From Lachnospiraceae bacterium (GTDB taxonomy: Bacteria; Bacillota; Clostridia; Lachnospirales; Lachnospiraceae), in NCBI GenBank assembly GCA_023663945.1, contig JAMPGL010000041.1, positions 1-32,860 of the forward strand: 32,860 nt of DNA, written 5' to 3'. The translations under genes and the position numbers were made by a program. Below the pieces are notes generated by a model. That model had not been told where the DNA came from. It was given only the letters and a program-made list of their open reading frames with translations, and made no database searches. Positions 1 through 8,401 of the stretch are shown one piece after another. Each line of letters starts with the position of its first letter. Position 1 is the stretch's first letter.

Positions 1-106
1 GCGCATCAAAAGTCATGTCAAAAAGGAACATGACACGGGGCTTTCCTGCATCCGGAACTGCAAGGCTGAACTGTTGCCTCTCTTCTATTCCCCGCTCCAA
101 AATCAT
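1..106 (-). CDS. Partial unknown protein, N-terminal 35 residues only
   Basis: An open frame reads leftward from an ATG at 106 and runs off the window edge without a stop. The start is supported by a G-rich Shine-Dalgarno (GAGGGGGG) about 8 bases upstream, and the codons look natural. The visible peptide starts MILERGIEERQQFSLAVPDA and continues with GKPRVMFLFDMTFDA. I do not recognise the family. The gene is divergent from pyrG, and its ribosome site overlaps the -35 box of the pyrG promoter, so the two transcripts would share a very short control region. It could be a chance open frame, because only 105 bases can be read. Confidence 0.45.
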   Translation of the reverse strand, partial: MILERGIEERQQFSLAVPDAGKPRVMFLFDMTFDA

Positions 107-136
107 TTGACATCCCCCCTCTTCCGGTGCTAAAAT
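107..136 (+). promoter_or_regulatory. Promoter of pyrG
   Basis: A perfect -35 box TTGACA (107-112) is followed after 18 bases by TAAAAT (131-136). Transcription would start near 143-146, giving a leader of about 75 bases before the pyrG ATG at 218. The predicted start has no run of G. That is unlike the reiterative-transcription control known for Bacillus subtilis pyrG, where the transcript begins GGGC. Confidence 0.75.
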
Positions 137-155
137 CCTATTATTAAAGCAAAGG

Positions 156-187
156 CGCTTTGAACAGAGAGTTCTTGGCGTCTTTTT
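156..187 (+). promoter_or_regulatory. Possible attenuator hairpin in the pyrG leader
   Basis: Bases 156-165 and 171-180 can pair: CGCT with GGCG and GAAC with GTTC, around a 2x2 T/T internal loop and a five-base loop AGAGA. A T-rich tail (181-187) follows at once. This resembles a weak intrinsic terminator between promoter and ribosome site (AAGGAG, 199-204). pyrG is controlled by leader attenuation in other Firmicutes, so the position is suggestive. The stem is weak and the role is inference. Confidence 0.35.
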
Positions 188-217
188 CATTTTTATCAAG
201 GAGCAAGGAAAATCATT

Positions 218-1828
218 ATGGCAGTAAAATACGTATTTGTAACAGGCGGTGTTGTTTCCGGGCTGGGGAAGGGAATTACAGCCGCTTCACTGGGCAGGCT
301 TTTGAAAGCCCGGGGCTACAAGGTGACAATGCAGAAATTCGACCCCTACATCAACATAGACCCCGGCACTATGAATCCCATTCAGCACGGCGAAGTTTTT
401 GTCACGGAGGACGGAACCGAAACCGATTTGGATTTGGGGCATTACGAGCGGTTCATTGACGAAAACCTTGGAAAAAATTCCAACGTGACCACCGGCAAAA
501 TTTACTGGTCGGTATTGCAGAAAGAACGCCGGGGCGACTACGGCGGAGGAACCGTTCAGGTAATTCCTCATATCACCAACGAAATCAAAAGCCGGTTTTA
601 CCGCAATTATTCTGATGACGAGACCCGGATTGCCATTATCGAAGTGGGCGGAACAGTGGGCGACATTGAAAGCCAGCCCTTTTTGGAGTCTATCCGGCAG
701 TTTCAGCATGAAGCAGGGCATGACAACGCGATTTTAATACATGTAACCTTAATTCCTTATCTAAAAGCATCTCAGGAAATGAAGACCAAGCCTACACAGG
801 CAAGCGTCAAGGAACTTCAGGGCATGGGAATCCGCCCGGACATTATTGTCTGCCGCAGTGAGCACCCTTTGGATCAGGGCATCAAAGATAAAATTGCTTT
901 GTTCTGCAATGTCCCCAGCAACCGGGTTCTGCAGAATCTGGATGTGGAATATCTGTACGAGGCTCCTCTTGCCATGGAAAACGAGCATTTGGCTCAGGTG
1001 GCATGTGAATGTTTGAATTTGGACTGTCCGGAGCCCGACCTTTCCGATTGGAAAGCAATGGTAGAATCTCTCCGTTCCCCTTCCGGCGAAGTGACGGTTG
1101 CAATTGTAGGAAAATATGTCCAGCTTCACGATGCCTATATCAGTGTTGTTGAAGCCTTGAAGCACGGCGGTATCTCAAACCATGTGGCAGTGTCTATCAA
1201 CTGGATTGATTCCGAAACAGTTACGCCGGAAAATGTGGAAGAACTGCTGGGCGGCTCCTCCGGAATCCTTGTTCCCGGCGGTTTTGGTTCCCGTGGAATC
1301 GAAGGAAAGATTTTAGCCATCACTTACGCCCGGACTCATCAAATTCCCTTTTTGGGGCTGTGCCTGGGCATGCAGCTCTCTATTGTGGAGTTTGCCCGGA
1401 ATGTAATCGGTTACCGCGACGCACACAGCATTGAGTTAGACCCTGCCACCACCCATCCGGTGATTGCCCTGATGCCTGACCAGAACGGCGTAGAAGATAT
1501 CGGAGGCACTTTAAGGCTGGGCTCTTATCCCTGTGTGCTGGATAAAAATTCCAAAGCCTACGCACTCTATGGAGAAGAGACTATTTATGAACGGCACCGG
1601 CACCGCTACGAAGTTAACAACGATTACCGCGCTCCTCTTACCGGGCACGGCATGAAGCTTTCCGGCATTTCTCCGGACGGTCGTATTGTGGAAATGTGTG
1701 AACTGCCGGATCATCCTTTCTTTCTGGCAACTCAGGGGCACCCGGAATTGAAATCCCGTCCCAACCGGCCGCACCCCCTGTTCAAAGGCTTTATCAAGGC
1801 GGCAGTGGAATATCAGGCTCAGACTTAG
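218..1828 (+). CDS. pyrG: CTP synthase (glutamine-hydrolysing)
   Basis: Makes CTP from UTP, ATP and glutamine, the last step of pyrimidine nucleotide synthesis, in the cytosol. At 536 residues it has the normal family length. The N-terminal synthetase domain opens with the ATP loop [10 protein letters not shown] (residues 10-19). The C-terminal class I glutamine amidotransferase domain has the nucleophile Cys382 in GLCLGMQ and the His508/Glu510 pair in QGHPE. The start is the ATG at 218, preceded by AAGGAG. It has its own promoter and a terminator at 1895-1927, so it is probably a single-gene unit, with no pyrimidine or rpoE neighbour on its strand in the window. Identification is secure. Confidence 0.98.
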   Translation: MAVKYVFVTGGVVSGLGKGITAASLGRLLKARGYKVTMQKFDPYINIDPGTMNPIQHGEVFVTEDGTETDLDLGHYERFIDENLGKNSNVTTGKIYWSVLQKERRGDYGGGTVQVIPHITNEIKSRFYRNYSDDETRIAIIEVGGTVGDIESQPFLESIRQFQHEAGHDNAILIHVTLIPYLKASQEMKTKPTQASVKELQGMGIRPDIIVCRSEHPLDQGIKDKIALFCNVPSNRVLQNLDVEYLYEAPLAMENEHLAQVACECLNLDCPEPDLSDWKAMVESLRSPSGEVTVAIVGKYVQLHDAYISVVEALKHGGISNHVAVSINWIDSETVTPENVEELLGGSSGILVPGGFGSRGIEGKILAITYARTHQIPFLGLCLGMQLSIVEFARNVIGYRDAHSIELDPATTHPVIALMPDQNGVEDIGGTLRLGSYPCVLDKNSKAYALYGEETIYERHRHRYEVNNDYRAPLTGHGMKLSGISPDGRIVEMCELPDHPFFLATQGHPELKSRPNRPHPLFKGFIKAAVEYQAQT

Positions 1829-1894
1829 CAGACGCGCTTACAGACCATTTTACCACATCAGGCAGGTGCGCATTTTAAATGCTGACATAGAAAA

Positions 1895-1938
1895 CCCCCG
1901 AACCGATAACTGATACCGATTCGGGGGCTGTATTTATT
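1895..1938 (+). terminator. Terminator after pyrG
   Basis: A perfect 8-base stem CCCCCGAA (1895-1902) / TTCGGGGG (1920-1927) is followed by the modest tail TGTATTTATT. It lies 66 bases after the pyrG stop. The stem is preceded by AAAA, so it may also stop minus-strand transcription coming from blaR1. Confidence 0.75.
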
Positions 1939-1990
1939 CCCGTGGGCAGCGAGTTTATTCCAGCGAGCAACGAGTCAAAATCATGCTTAG

Positions 1991-2008
1991 AACCAGCTAA
2001 GGCTGGTT
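1991..2008 (-). terminator. Hairpin just past the blaR1 stop
   Basis: A 7-base perfect inverted repeat AACCAGC/GCTGGTT has a four-base loop and lies 12 bases beyond the blaR1 stop. On the minus strand no T run follows directly (CTAAGC comes next). It could be a weak terminator for blaIR or an RNA 3' end structure, backed up by the stronger hairpin at 1895-1927. Confidence 0.4.
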
Positions 2009-2020
2009 TTGACCTTTGAC

Positions 2021-3601
2021 TTACTCTTCCTGCACAAACACAAAGGATTGAATCCCCTTCCTATAAACCGGCTCCTCATAACCGCAGGAAAGCCATCCCT
2101 TCTCTTCGTCTTGTGCGGCAAAAGCATACAAGAACTCCCCGTCAAATTCTATCTCAGACTTTGATTCTCCCAGCCAGGCGGGAATCCTCGAAACCTTCCA
2201 TAATTCTCCATTCTTCATCTTTGCCGCCAGAACCCCGCCCTCTTTCTTTTTGGGCATTCCGTCCTCGCAGAACACTCTTAAGGAATGGGGAGAAATCAAA
2301 ACTCTGATTTTACCGATAAAGCTGTCCAGCGAATATTCGTCCGCCTCCTCGTATTTCACCAAATCCGGTGAAAATGCTCCGATTTCCTTTTGCTGCATCA
2401 CAAGCGTCAAAGCTTTCTCCATAGACTGATTGTAAATTCCATACTCCACGATTTGAACTTTATTTTCCTCTTCATCATTATAATATTTTCCGGTAAGTCC
2501 GGCACTCACCAGCCCCGCATATTCCCTCACCAGTGCTTCGCTGGCTGTTCCGTCCGATCGTACCGAAAACACCAGTCTTAAAAAGTCTGTCTCTTTGCAG
2601 GCGACTGCTTCCTCCAAAACAAATTCCACACCCTCATACGCAATCACGCCGCCTTCCTCAGGCGTTTCCTTTTTCTGGGTCAAAAAGCAGACTGCGGTGA
2701 GCATAATCAATAGGATTGCTGCCGCAACTCCCCAAAGGGCGGGCTTTTGATAATGAAGCACCTTCAACACTCTGCTTTTTACCCCCGTCTCTCCAAAGGC
2801 GGCAGGGCACCAGAAGCCAAGCTTCCTGCCCGCCGCGCATCCAAGCAGGGCGCTGGAATAGCTTTTCTTATGTTCTTCTCCCATCTGACGAATCACCTGC
2901 TCATCACAGGCAAATTCCATATCTCTGGAAAGAAAAAGATAAGAAATCCAGATAAGCGGATGAAACCAGTACACAATCAAAAATAAGCTTGCAATCCACT
3001 TCACGAAGTAATCTTTTCTTTTCTGATGCGCTTTTTCATGGGCGATCACATAGGGAACCGCCTCCTGCGCTATCCCCTGAGGCAGATAAATACGCGGCCG
3101 CACAATTCCCATCAAAAAGGGAGAAGGAATATCATCGCACAGATAAACCTTTTCCCCGCACCGGCTCTCCGGCACTGCCGTTCTCACTCTTTTTCTGAGG
3201 CGGTACCAGCTTACGGCGAAGTACCCGGCAATGAAAACCATCCCGGCAATCCATACATAGGCGCATAAGTCCCATATCATCAGGCTGTTTTCCGCTTCCG
3301 CCGATGTGTAATTTTCCTGAACCCTCCAGTTGATGGGAGCATCGATTCCTTCAAGCCCCGTGTTCATCACCGGCATACCTGCAAAATTACCGCTGTACCT
3401 GACAGTCTCTCCCGCAGGGACTATTCCAAAATCCGACTCTATGGAAAAGGGCATCAGGAACCGGATTCCCACCAAAATCCACAAAATACAGACCATGCTT
3501 CTGGGCGCTTTTTGCAAAAGGAGCCTCACCACAATCACTGCCAGAATCAAAAAACTTCCTGTTACGCTTAAATTAAATACTTGTCGAAAAATTTCCCCCA
3601 T
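2021..3601 (-). CDS. BlaR1/MecR1-type M56 membrane metalloprotease with unknown sensor domain
   Basis: A likely signal-transducing membrane protease that relieves the adjacent BlaI-type repressor. The first 300 residues form the M56 domain. They hold membrane helices near 12-30, 37-55 and 112-130, the zinc motif HEKAH (188-192), a helix at about 199-225 and the downstream EFACDE (229-234). A further membrane segment (about 287-307) leads to an outside domain of about 220 residues. That domain is not the penicillin-binding sensor of classical BlaR1: I see no SxxK/SxN/KTG set, so the signal is unknown. The start ATG follows GGAAGGAG. It lies 26 bases after the repressor gene and is surely co-transcribed from 4140. 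Confidence 0.85.
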   Translation of the reverse strand: MGEIFRQVFNLSVTGSFLILAVIVVRLLLQKAPRSMVCILWILVGIRFLMPFSIESDFGIVPAGETVRYSGNFAGMPVMNTGLEGIDAPINWRVQENYTSAEAENSLMIWDLCAYVWIAGMVFIAGYFAVSWYRLRKRVRTAVPESRCGEKVYLCDDIPSPFLMGIVRPRIYLPQGIAQEAVPYVIAHEKAHQKRKDYFVKWIASLFLIVYWFHPLIWISYLFLSRDMEFACDEQVIRQMGEEHKKSYSSALLGCAAGRKLGFWCPAAFGETGVKSRVLKVLHYQKPALWGVAAAILLIMLTAVCFLTQKKETPEEGGVIAYEGVEFVLEEAVACKETDFLRLVFSVRSDGTASEALVREYAGLVSAGLTGKYYNDEEENKVQIVEYGIYNQSMEKALTLVMQQKEIGAFSPDLVKYEEADEYSLDSFIGKIRVLISPHSLRVFCEDGMPKKKEGGVLAAKMKNGELWKVSRIPAWLGESKSEIEFDGEFLYAFAAQDEEKGWLSCGYEEPVYRKGIQSFVFVQEE

Positions 3602-3627
3602 AGAACTCCTTCCCTTGACAGAATCTT

Positions 3628-3993
3628 TTATCTTCCTGTCTCTTTATACTGATCGATAATCTGCTGAATCTCCTCAATCTCACGGCTGCTGAGATCTTTG
3701 GTCTTGGCAAAGGCGGCAATAAAAGCAGGCAGGGAACCTTTGAAACTTTTTTCCACAATATCCGCGCTTTCCTGCGCCTGCACCTCCTCCTTGGATACCA
3801 GAGAAGTTACAACTGCTTTCTCCGACTTAATGATCCCACGCTCCGTAAGCCTTTTAATCACTGTGTAGGTGGTGGACTTTTTCCATTCCAGTCTCTCACT
3901 GCACAGCTTAGCCAGCTTACCGCTGGATATAGGCTCGTTCTCCCATAAGATTTCACAAAAGCGATATTCGCTCTCAAATATTTTTGGAATCAT
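3628..3993 (-). CDS. BlaI/MecI-family transcriptional repressor
   Basis: A winged-helix repressor of 121 residues, normal for the family (about 120-130). The N-terminal half carries the helix-turn-helix, with the recognition helix around residues 39-55 (KSTTYTVIKRLTERGII). The C-terminal half is the dimerisation part, which in relatives is cleaved or disabled after signalling by the BlaR1 partner. I chose the ATG at 3993 because AAGGAGG sits six bases before it. A GTG at 4017 would add eight residues but lacks such a site. It is the first gene of the blaI-blaR1 unit and probably represses itself through the palindromes at 4086-4130. Its wider targets are unknown; no beta-lactamase gene is in the window. 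Confidence 0.9.
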   Translation of the reverse strand: MIPKIFESEYRFCEILWENEPISSGKLAKLCSERLEWKKSTTYTVIKRLTERGIIKSEKAVVTSLVSKEEVQAQESADIVEKSFKGSLPAFIAAFAKTKDLSSREIEEIQQIIDQYKETGR

Positions 3994-4085
3994 ATTCTTC
4001 CTCCTTATCCCTTCCACATCAATCCGTCAACTCTCGTAATCCTCTTCCTTTGCATTCCTATTCCAGTTTCCTTCAAAACTGCAAA

Positions 4086-4130
4086 AGGTCTAATGCATTA
4101 GATTTATTACAATTCTAATGCATTAGACCT
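4086..4130 (-). promoter_or_regulatory. Double palindromic operator for the BlaI-type repressor
   Basis: Two identical perfect palindromes TCTAATGCATTAGA lie at 4089-4102 and 4114-4127, 25 bases apart. Together with the flanking AGG/CCT they form a perfect 17-base inverted repeat. One copy covers the promoter spacer and the edge of the -10 box; the other covers the start-site region. This is the classic layout of an autoregulated BlaI operator. The core differs from the TACA-TGTA boxes of Staphylococcus and Bacillus. Confidence 0.8.
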
Positions 4131-4140
4131 ATCCTGTCAA
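4112..4140 (-). promoter_or_regulatory. Promoter of blaI-blaR1
   Basis: On the minus strand TTGACA (4140-4135) is followed after exactly 17 bases by TAGAAT (4117-4112). It sits directly behind the fcl stop. The spacer contains most of the first operator palindrome, so repressor binding would block the polymerase. Confidence 0.8.
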
Positions 4141-4156
4141 TCCTTATTTCAATTCT

Positions 4157-5098
4157 CTACATTCTTGCCTCTTCCACATGCTCCTGAAACCACTGATAAG
4201 CCAGCTTTACGCCCTCTTCCAGCTCTACCTTATGAGTCCAGCCAAGCTGATGGAGCTTATCCACGTTGGTAAGCTTCCGCGGCGTTCCGTCAGGCATGTC
4301 CTTATTCCAGACAATCTCGCCCTGATAGCCTACCACCCGCTGTACCGTCTCCGCAAGCTCCTTGATTGTGACTTCCTTGCCGGTGCCGATGTTCACATGC
4401 TGTTCTCCTTCATAATTTTCCAAAAGGAAAACACAGGCATCCGCCATATCATCCACATAGAGAAACTCACGCAAGGGAGTTCCCGTGCCCCAAAGCTCCA
4501 CGGTTTTTGCCTGATTCACCTTTGCCTCATGAAACTTTCGTATCATTGCCGGCATAACATGAGAACCCTGCAGATCATAATTATCATGAGGTCCATAGAG
4601 ATTCGTAGGCATACAGCTGATAAAATCATCTCCATACTGTCTCTTATAAAATTTGCACATTTCCAGTCCCGCTATTTTGGCTATGGCATAAGCCTCGTTG
4701 GTCTCCTCTAAAGGTCCGGTAAGCAGTGCGTCCTCCGGAATCGGCTGGGGCGCCATCTTGGGATAAATGCAGGTGCTCCCCAAAAACAACAGCTTTTTGA
4801 CCTGATAACGGTGGCAGCACTCAATCACGTTGCACTGAATCTGCATATTTTCGTAGGCAAAATCCGCAGGCGCAGTATTATTTGCATTGATTCCCCCTAC
4901 CTTTGCCGCGGCAAGCACGACCACATCCGGTCTTTCCGCTTCAAAAAAGGCATCCACCCTAGCCTGATTAGTGAGATCCAGCTCCTTGTGGGTTTTCCCT
5001 ACAATGTTGGCATACCCTTTTTCCTTTAAATTTCTGACAATAGCGCTTCCCACCAATCCTCTGTGTCCCGCCACATAAATTTTATCTGTTTTTTCCAT
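4157..5098 (-). CDS. fcl: GDP-L-fucose synthase
   Basis: Converts GDP-4-keto-6-deoxymannose to GDP-L-fucose by epimerisation and NADPH reduction (short-chain dehydrogenase, WcaG family). Residues from the ATG at 5098: nucleotide loop GHRGLVG (11-17) and catalytic Ser108 (GSTCIYP), Tyr137 and Lys141 (YAIAK), almost the same numbering as the E. coli enzyme. The 313-residue length is normal. A second ATG lies just upstream at 5101; upstream frame before that has no support. Its substrate comes from the gmd product two genes upstream in the same operon. It is the last gene before the blaI promoter. Confidence 0.95.
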   Translation of the reverse strand: MEKTDKIYVAGHRGLVGSAIVRNLKEKGYANIVGKTHKELDLTNQARVDAFFEAERPDVVVLAAAKVGGINANNTAPADFAYENMQIQCNVIECCHRYQVKKLLFLGSTCIYPKMAPQPIPEDALLTGPLEETNEAYAIAKIAGLEMCKFYKRQYGDDFISCMPTNLYGPHDNYDLQGSHVMPAMIRKFHEAKVNQAKTVELWGTGTPLREFLYVDDMADACVFLLENYEGEQHVNIGTGKEVTIKELAETVQRVVGYQGEIVWNKDMPDGTPRKLTNVDKLHQLGWTHKVELEEGVKLAYQWFQEHVEEARM

Positions 5099-5155
5099 CA
5101 TATGTTCCTTTCTCCTCTTTCCTTTAAGAAGCCGGGTCAAAACTCCGGCATCCTT

Positions 5156-6820
5156 TTAAGAATGTATCACATCTTTAAAGCCTTCCTCAATGGTTTCTCC
5201 CCTGAAAATGTCCTCCGCCTTTACGGGGGAAGCCGGAAAAGCGTCATAGCCTGTCCGGTCTCCTGACGGAGAATAATAAAAGGTATAACCGTGGAGCTCA
5301 TAGCTTTCCGTCTCATATCGGTCATAGTCCTTCTGCAGGATTAGATAATCCGCAGAGGCAAGCCGACACTGTTCCGTCCCAAAGGCTCCCGCCTTGTAAA
5401 CGCCAGCCAATAAAATAAAAACTCCGTAAACCCGAAACCGATCCATATGGGGTGAAATCTTTAAATACAAATATCCCCAGGTCACCACGGGGACCAGCCA
5501 TAAAAAGACACAGCCGTAACGAATGAGGGGCGCGCTGAAAAGCCAAAAAAGAAAGCATATGGTCAAGGTTCCTGCCGCGTGCAGATAAGCAAGCATCTCC
5601 TTTTTCTTTTTCCACAAAGCATAACCTGCAAACCAAAGAAACAGCAGCGTACCGCTTACAGCCAGCGCCAGAAATACGGTATCAACTCCTCCAAGCCCCC
5701 GAATCCATTCCGGCATCCACTTGACGATAGGCTGTCCGTACAGCGTCACATCCGAATATCCTCTTCCCCACACCTGTATCTCTCTGGCATCATACTCCGC
5801 CATTCCCTTGGGAATCTTAAAGTCAACGTCAAACAGGTCAACCGCCGTAAAAGGGTAAATCAGCCATCCTGACAAAATCACATTGCGGATCAGAAAAGGC
5901 GCAATTACCAAGATGCCAGTCCCTATAAACTTGAAAATTTCTATAACTCTCTTTTCTCTGACCATCTGCACCGCAGGCAGAAGCGCCAACAGGAGAGTCA
6001 GTGCTCCCGAAAGCTTAACGCTGATCACCACCACGCACATAACACTCAGCATTGCATAAGGAAAAAAGGACTTCTCCTTCCTTTCCAAAAGCTCCAGCCA
6101 GCGGATTACAATAAAAAGTACCAAAAGAACCATAAAGTAATCTGATGCCGGAGAAATCATTTCGTCAAAAATATTTAAAAGATAATAGATTCCTATGATT
6201 CTGGCAAAATCCGACAGCCGGGGATTTTGAAAAAAGCCTTTGCGGATCATCTCACTGCACACCAGCGATAATAAAAATGCCAGAAATCCTGCACAGCAGT
6301 GATATGACCTTCCCCCCAAAAACGCCATGCTGTAAAGCGCCGACAGGCAGAAGGCGGAGCTGTTGTAAGCAAGACGGCTGTGCAGATTTCCCAGACCGGG
6401 AACCACTCCGTACTCCTCAATCCATCGAATGCTCTGGGCATGGTACAATCCGGTATCATAGTGAATATATCCTCTGGAAGTCCCGTAGGCAAACGCCAAA
6501 AACAGCAGCAAGGCCATTGCTGTTCTTCCCGGCGTCACCGTCAGGCGCAGCGCCCGAAACCGCTCTGCCAGCTCTCTGCGGAGCCATACGCAGATCAGGA
6601 TGCAGGCTATCAGCAATATTACATTCGCCAGCAGGCCAACCTTTCCAAAAATGCTGAATATCTGAGCGTATACAGTTACTGCCCCGATACCTGCATAGAA
6701 ATAATCGGTTTCCCTTTTGAACTTAAATTTCCCATTCCCGGATATGACTTTCACACACAAAAAACCTGTAAGATAGCAGGTAAAAAGCATGTACAGCCAG
6801 ATGAAAATCACAGAAATCAT
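5156..6820 (-). CDS. Large multi-pass membrane protein, LIC_10190-like, in a sugar operon
   Basis: A 554-residue protein with about ten or more membrane helices. After the third or fourth helix comes a short soluble block, residues about 119-157, with IHYDTGLYHAQSIRWIEEYG and then the motif GLGNLHSRLAYNSS. I believe this block marks the LIC_10190 family of membrane proteins of unknown function, often found in surface-polysaccharide loci; that recall is from memory. The architecture resembles GT-C glycosyltransferases, which use polyprenyl-linked sugars and an acidic residue (here Asp122) in an outer loop. A glycosyltransferase or polysaccharide export/polymerase role is inference. It starts four bases after the gmd stop, with GAGG before the ATG, so it is tightly coupled to gmd and fcl. 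Confidence 0.75.
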   Translation of the reverse strand: MISVIFIWLYMLFTCYLTGFLCVKVISGNGKFKFKRETDYFYAGIGAVTVYAQIFSIFGKVGLLANVILLIACILICVWLRRELAERFRALRLTVTPGRTAMALLLFLAFAYGTSRGYIHYDTGLYHAQSIRWIEEYGVVPGLGNLHSRLAYNSSAFCLSALYSMAFLGGRSYHCCAGFLAFLLSLVCSEMIRKGFFQNPRLSDFARIIGIYYLLNIFDEMISPASDYFMVLLVLFIVIRWLELLERKEKSFFPYAMLSVMCVVVISVKLSGALTLLLALLPAVQMVREKRVIEIFKFIGTGILVIAPFLIRNVILSGWLIYPFTAVDLFDVDFKIPKGMAEYDAREIQVWGRGYSDVTLYGQPIVKWMPEWIRGLGGVDTVFLALAVSGTLLFLWFAGYALWKKKKEMLAYLHAAGTLTICFLFWLFSAPLIRYGCVFLWLVPVVTWGYLYLKISPHMDRFRVYGVFILLAGVYKAGAFGTEQCRLASADYLILQKDYDRYETESYELHGYTFYYSPSGDRTGYDAFPASPVKAEDIFRGETIEEGFKDVIHS

Positions 6821-6824
6821 TTAT

Positions 6825-7919
6825 TTATGCCTCTTTTTTATCGTCGTCGTCCAACTTTCTTTTGGCAATGTATTCCTCACAGGTTATCCCTGCAATCTCC
6901 TTCAAATCCGCTTCCATCATCATTGATACCAGAGCTTTAAAGTCCACATCGCGCTTCCAGCCAAGTTCCTTTTCCGCTTTGGCAGGATTGCCCCAGAGAA
7001 ACTCCACCTCCGCGGGACGATAAAACTCAGGATTTACATCCACAAGCAGCCTTCCCGTCTGAGAATCATATCCCTTTTCGTTTACGCCGGTTCCTTCCCA
7101 CCGGATTTGGATTCCCAGCCTGCCGAACGCCGTTTCCACAAATTCCCTCACCGTATGGGTCTCATTGGTGGCAAGGACGTAATCACCGGGCTTGTCCTGC
7201 TGAAGCATCATCCACATGCCTTTTACATAGTCCCCGGCAAAGCCCCAGTCGCGCTTTGCGTTCATATTTCCAAGAGAAAGCTTCTCCTGATTTCCGGCTA
7301 TGATATTGGCAATCGCCAGCGTGATTTTACGGGTTACAAAATTCTCTCCCCTTCTGGGCGATTCGTGATTAAACAAAATGCCGTTGCATGCAAACATGTT
7401 ATAGGACTCCCGATAATTTACGGTAATCCAATAGGAATAGAGCTTTGCAGCTCCGTAAGGGCTCTTAGGATAAAAAGGCGTTGTCTCACTTTGAGGCGCT
7501 GTTTCAGGGATTCCTCCAAACAGTTCCGAAGTGGATGCCTGATAGTACCTGCAATTACCCCCGTTTACCCGGATTGCTTCCAGAAGCTTTAAGGTACTCA
7601 CTCCGGTAGCCTCCGCAGTGTATTCCGGAACCTCGAAGGAAACTCCCACATGGGACTGAGCCGCCAGATTGTATACCTCCGTGGGACGGATTTCGGACAT
7701 CAGTCTCATCAGATTGCTTGAATCTGTGGTATCTGCAAAGTGCAGAAAAAATTTCACCTTATGATAATCCGACTTCAGAATATGGTCAATCCGTGATGTG
7801 TTGCTGATGCTGTGTCTGCGGATCAGACCATGCACCTCATACCCCATATCCAGCAGAAACTCCGCCAGATAAGAACCGTCCTGCCCTGTTATTCCTGTAA
7901 TAAGCGCTACTTTTTGCAT
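6825..7919 (-). CDS. gmd: GDP-mannose 4,6-dehydratase
   Basis: Turns GDP-D-mannose into GDP-4-keto-6-deoxymannose, the entry step to GDP-fucose and GDP-rhamnose sugars. The 364 residues match the family. The NADP loop is GITGQDG (9-15), and catalytic Thr130 and Glu132 (STSE), Tyr155 and Lys159 (YGAAK) are all present. The ATG at 7919 follows AAAGGAG at good spacing. It sits between a DUF212 gene and the LIC_10190-like gene. With fcl it completes the route to GDP-L-fucose, so the operon probably feeds a fucosylated surface glycan or glycoprotein. Confidence 0.97.
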   Translation of the reverse strand: MQKVALITGITGQDGSYLAEFLLDMGYEVHGLIRRHSISNTSRIDHILKSDYHKVKFFLHFADTTDSSNLMRLMSEIRPTEVYNLAAQSHVGVSFEVPEYTAEATGVSTLKLLEAIRVNGGNCRYYQASTSELFGGIPETAPQSETTPFYPKSPYGAAKLYSYWITVNYRESYNMFACNGILFNHESPRRGENFVTRKITLAIANIIAGNQEKLSLGNMNAKRDWGFAGDYVKGMWMMLQQDKPGDYVLATNETHTVREFVETAFGRLGIQIRWEGTGVNEKGYDSQTGRLLVDVNPEFYRPAEVEFLWGNPAKAEKELGWKRDVDFKALVSMMMEADLKEIAGITCEEYIAKRKLDDDDKKEA

Positions 7920-7942
7920 AAAATTCTCCTTTGACGTTTATT

Positions 7943-8401
7943 TTAAAATAGATTTCCTGTTATCACTGCAATCACAATCCCAAGAACCGCACCCATCAGC
8001 ACTTGAAGCGGCGTGTGTCCCACCAGCTCCTTCAGCTTTGCCCCCGCGCTGATTTCTTTTCCCATATTGGTAAAAACTTCCAGAATCTCATTGAGCACGC
8101 GCCCCTGAATGCCGGTCTCCCGGCGGACTCCCATTGCGTCATACATTACAATGATGGCAAGCATAATCGCTATGGCAAACTCAACGCTTCCCCCGCCGCA
8201 TCGCATTCCCGTCGCCGTTGCAAGTGCGCTGACTGTTGCAGAATGAGAGCTGGGCATTCCTCCGCCGCCCACCATCCGCTCCGCTACAAACTGTTTGCTG
8301 ACAATCATATGGATGATTGTTTTCAGCACCTGCGCTACCAGCCAGCCCAGCACCGCAGAGATAAAAATCTGATTATGAAGTAAATCAATGAGAAAGTTCA
8401 T
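7943..8401 (-). CDS. Divergent PAP2-family membrane protein (DUF212, YuiD-like)
   Basis: A 152-residue protein with about four membrane helices. It carries the phosphatase-like block GGMPSSHSATVSAL (around residues 46-59) and the later YDAMGVRRETG typical of the DUF212/YuiD group, a distant branch of acid phosphatases acting on lipid phosphates. The activity of the group is not established; a role in recycling polyprenyl phosphate carriers would suit the operon but is inference. Its start lies inside the end of rfbD (17-base overlap, GAGGAG before the ATG), so translation is coupled. Confidence 0.85.
   Translation of the reverse strand: MNFLIDLLHNQIFISAVLGWLVAQVLKTIIHMIVSKQFVAERMVGGGGMPSSHSATVSALATATGMRCGGGSVEFAIAIMLAIIVMYDAMGVRRETGIQGRVLNEILEVFTNMGKEISAGAKLKELVGHTPLQVLMGAVLGIVIAVITGNLF

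Noticed and set aside
2021-4140. The blaI-blaR1 pair as a beta-lactam resistance system
   Set aside because: No beta-lactamase or PBP2a gene is near and the sensor domain lacks penicillin-binding motifs; only the regulator type can be claimed.
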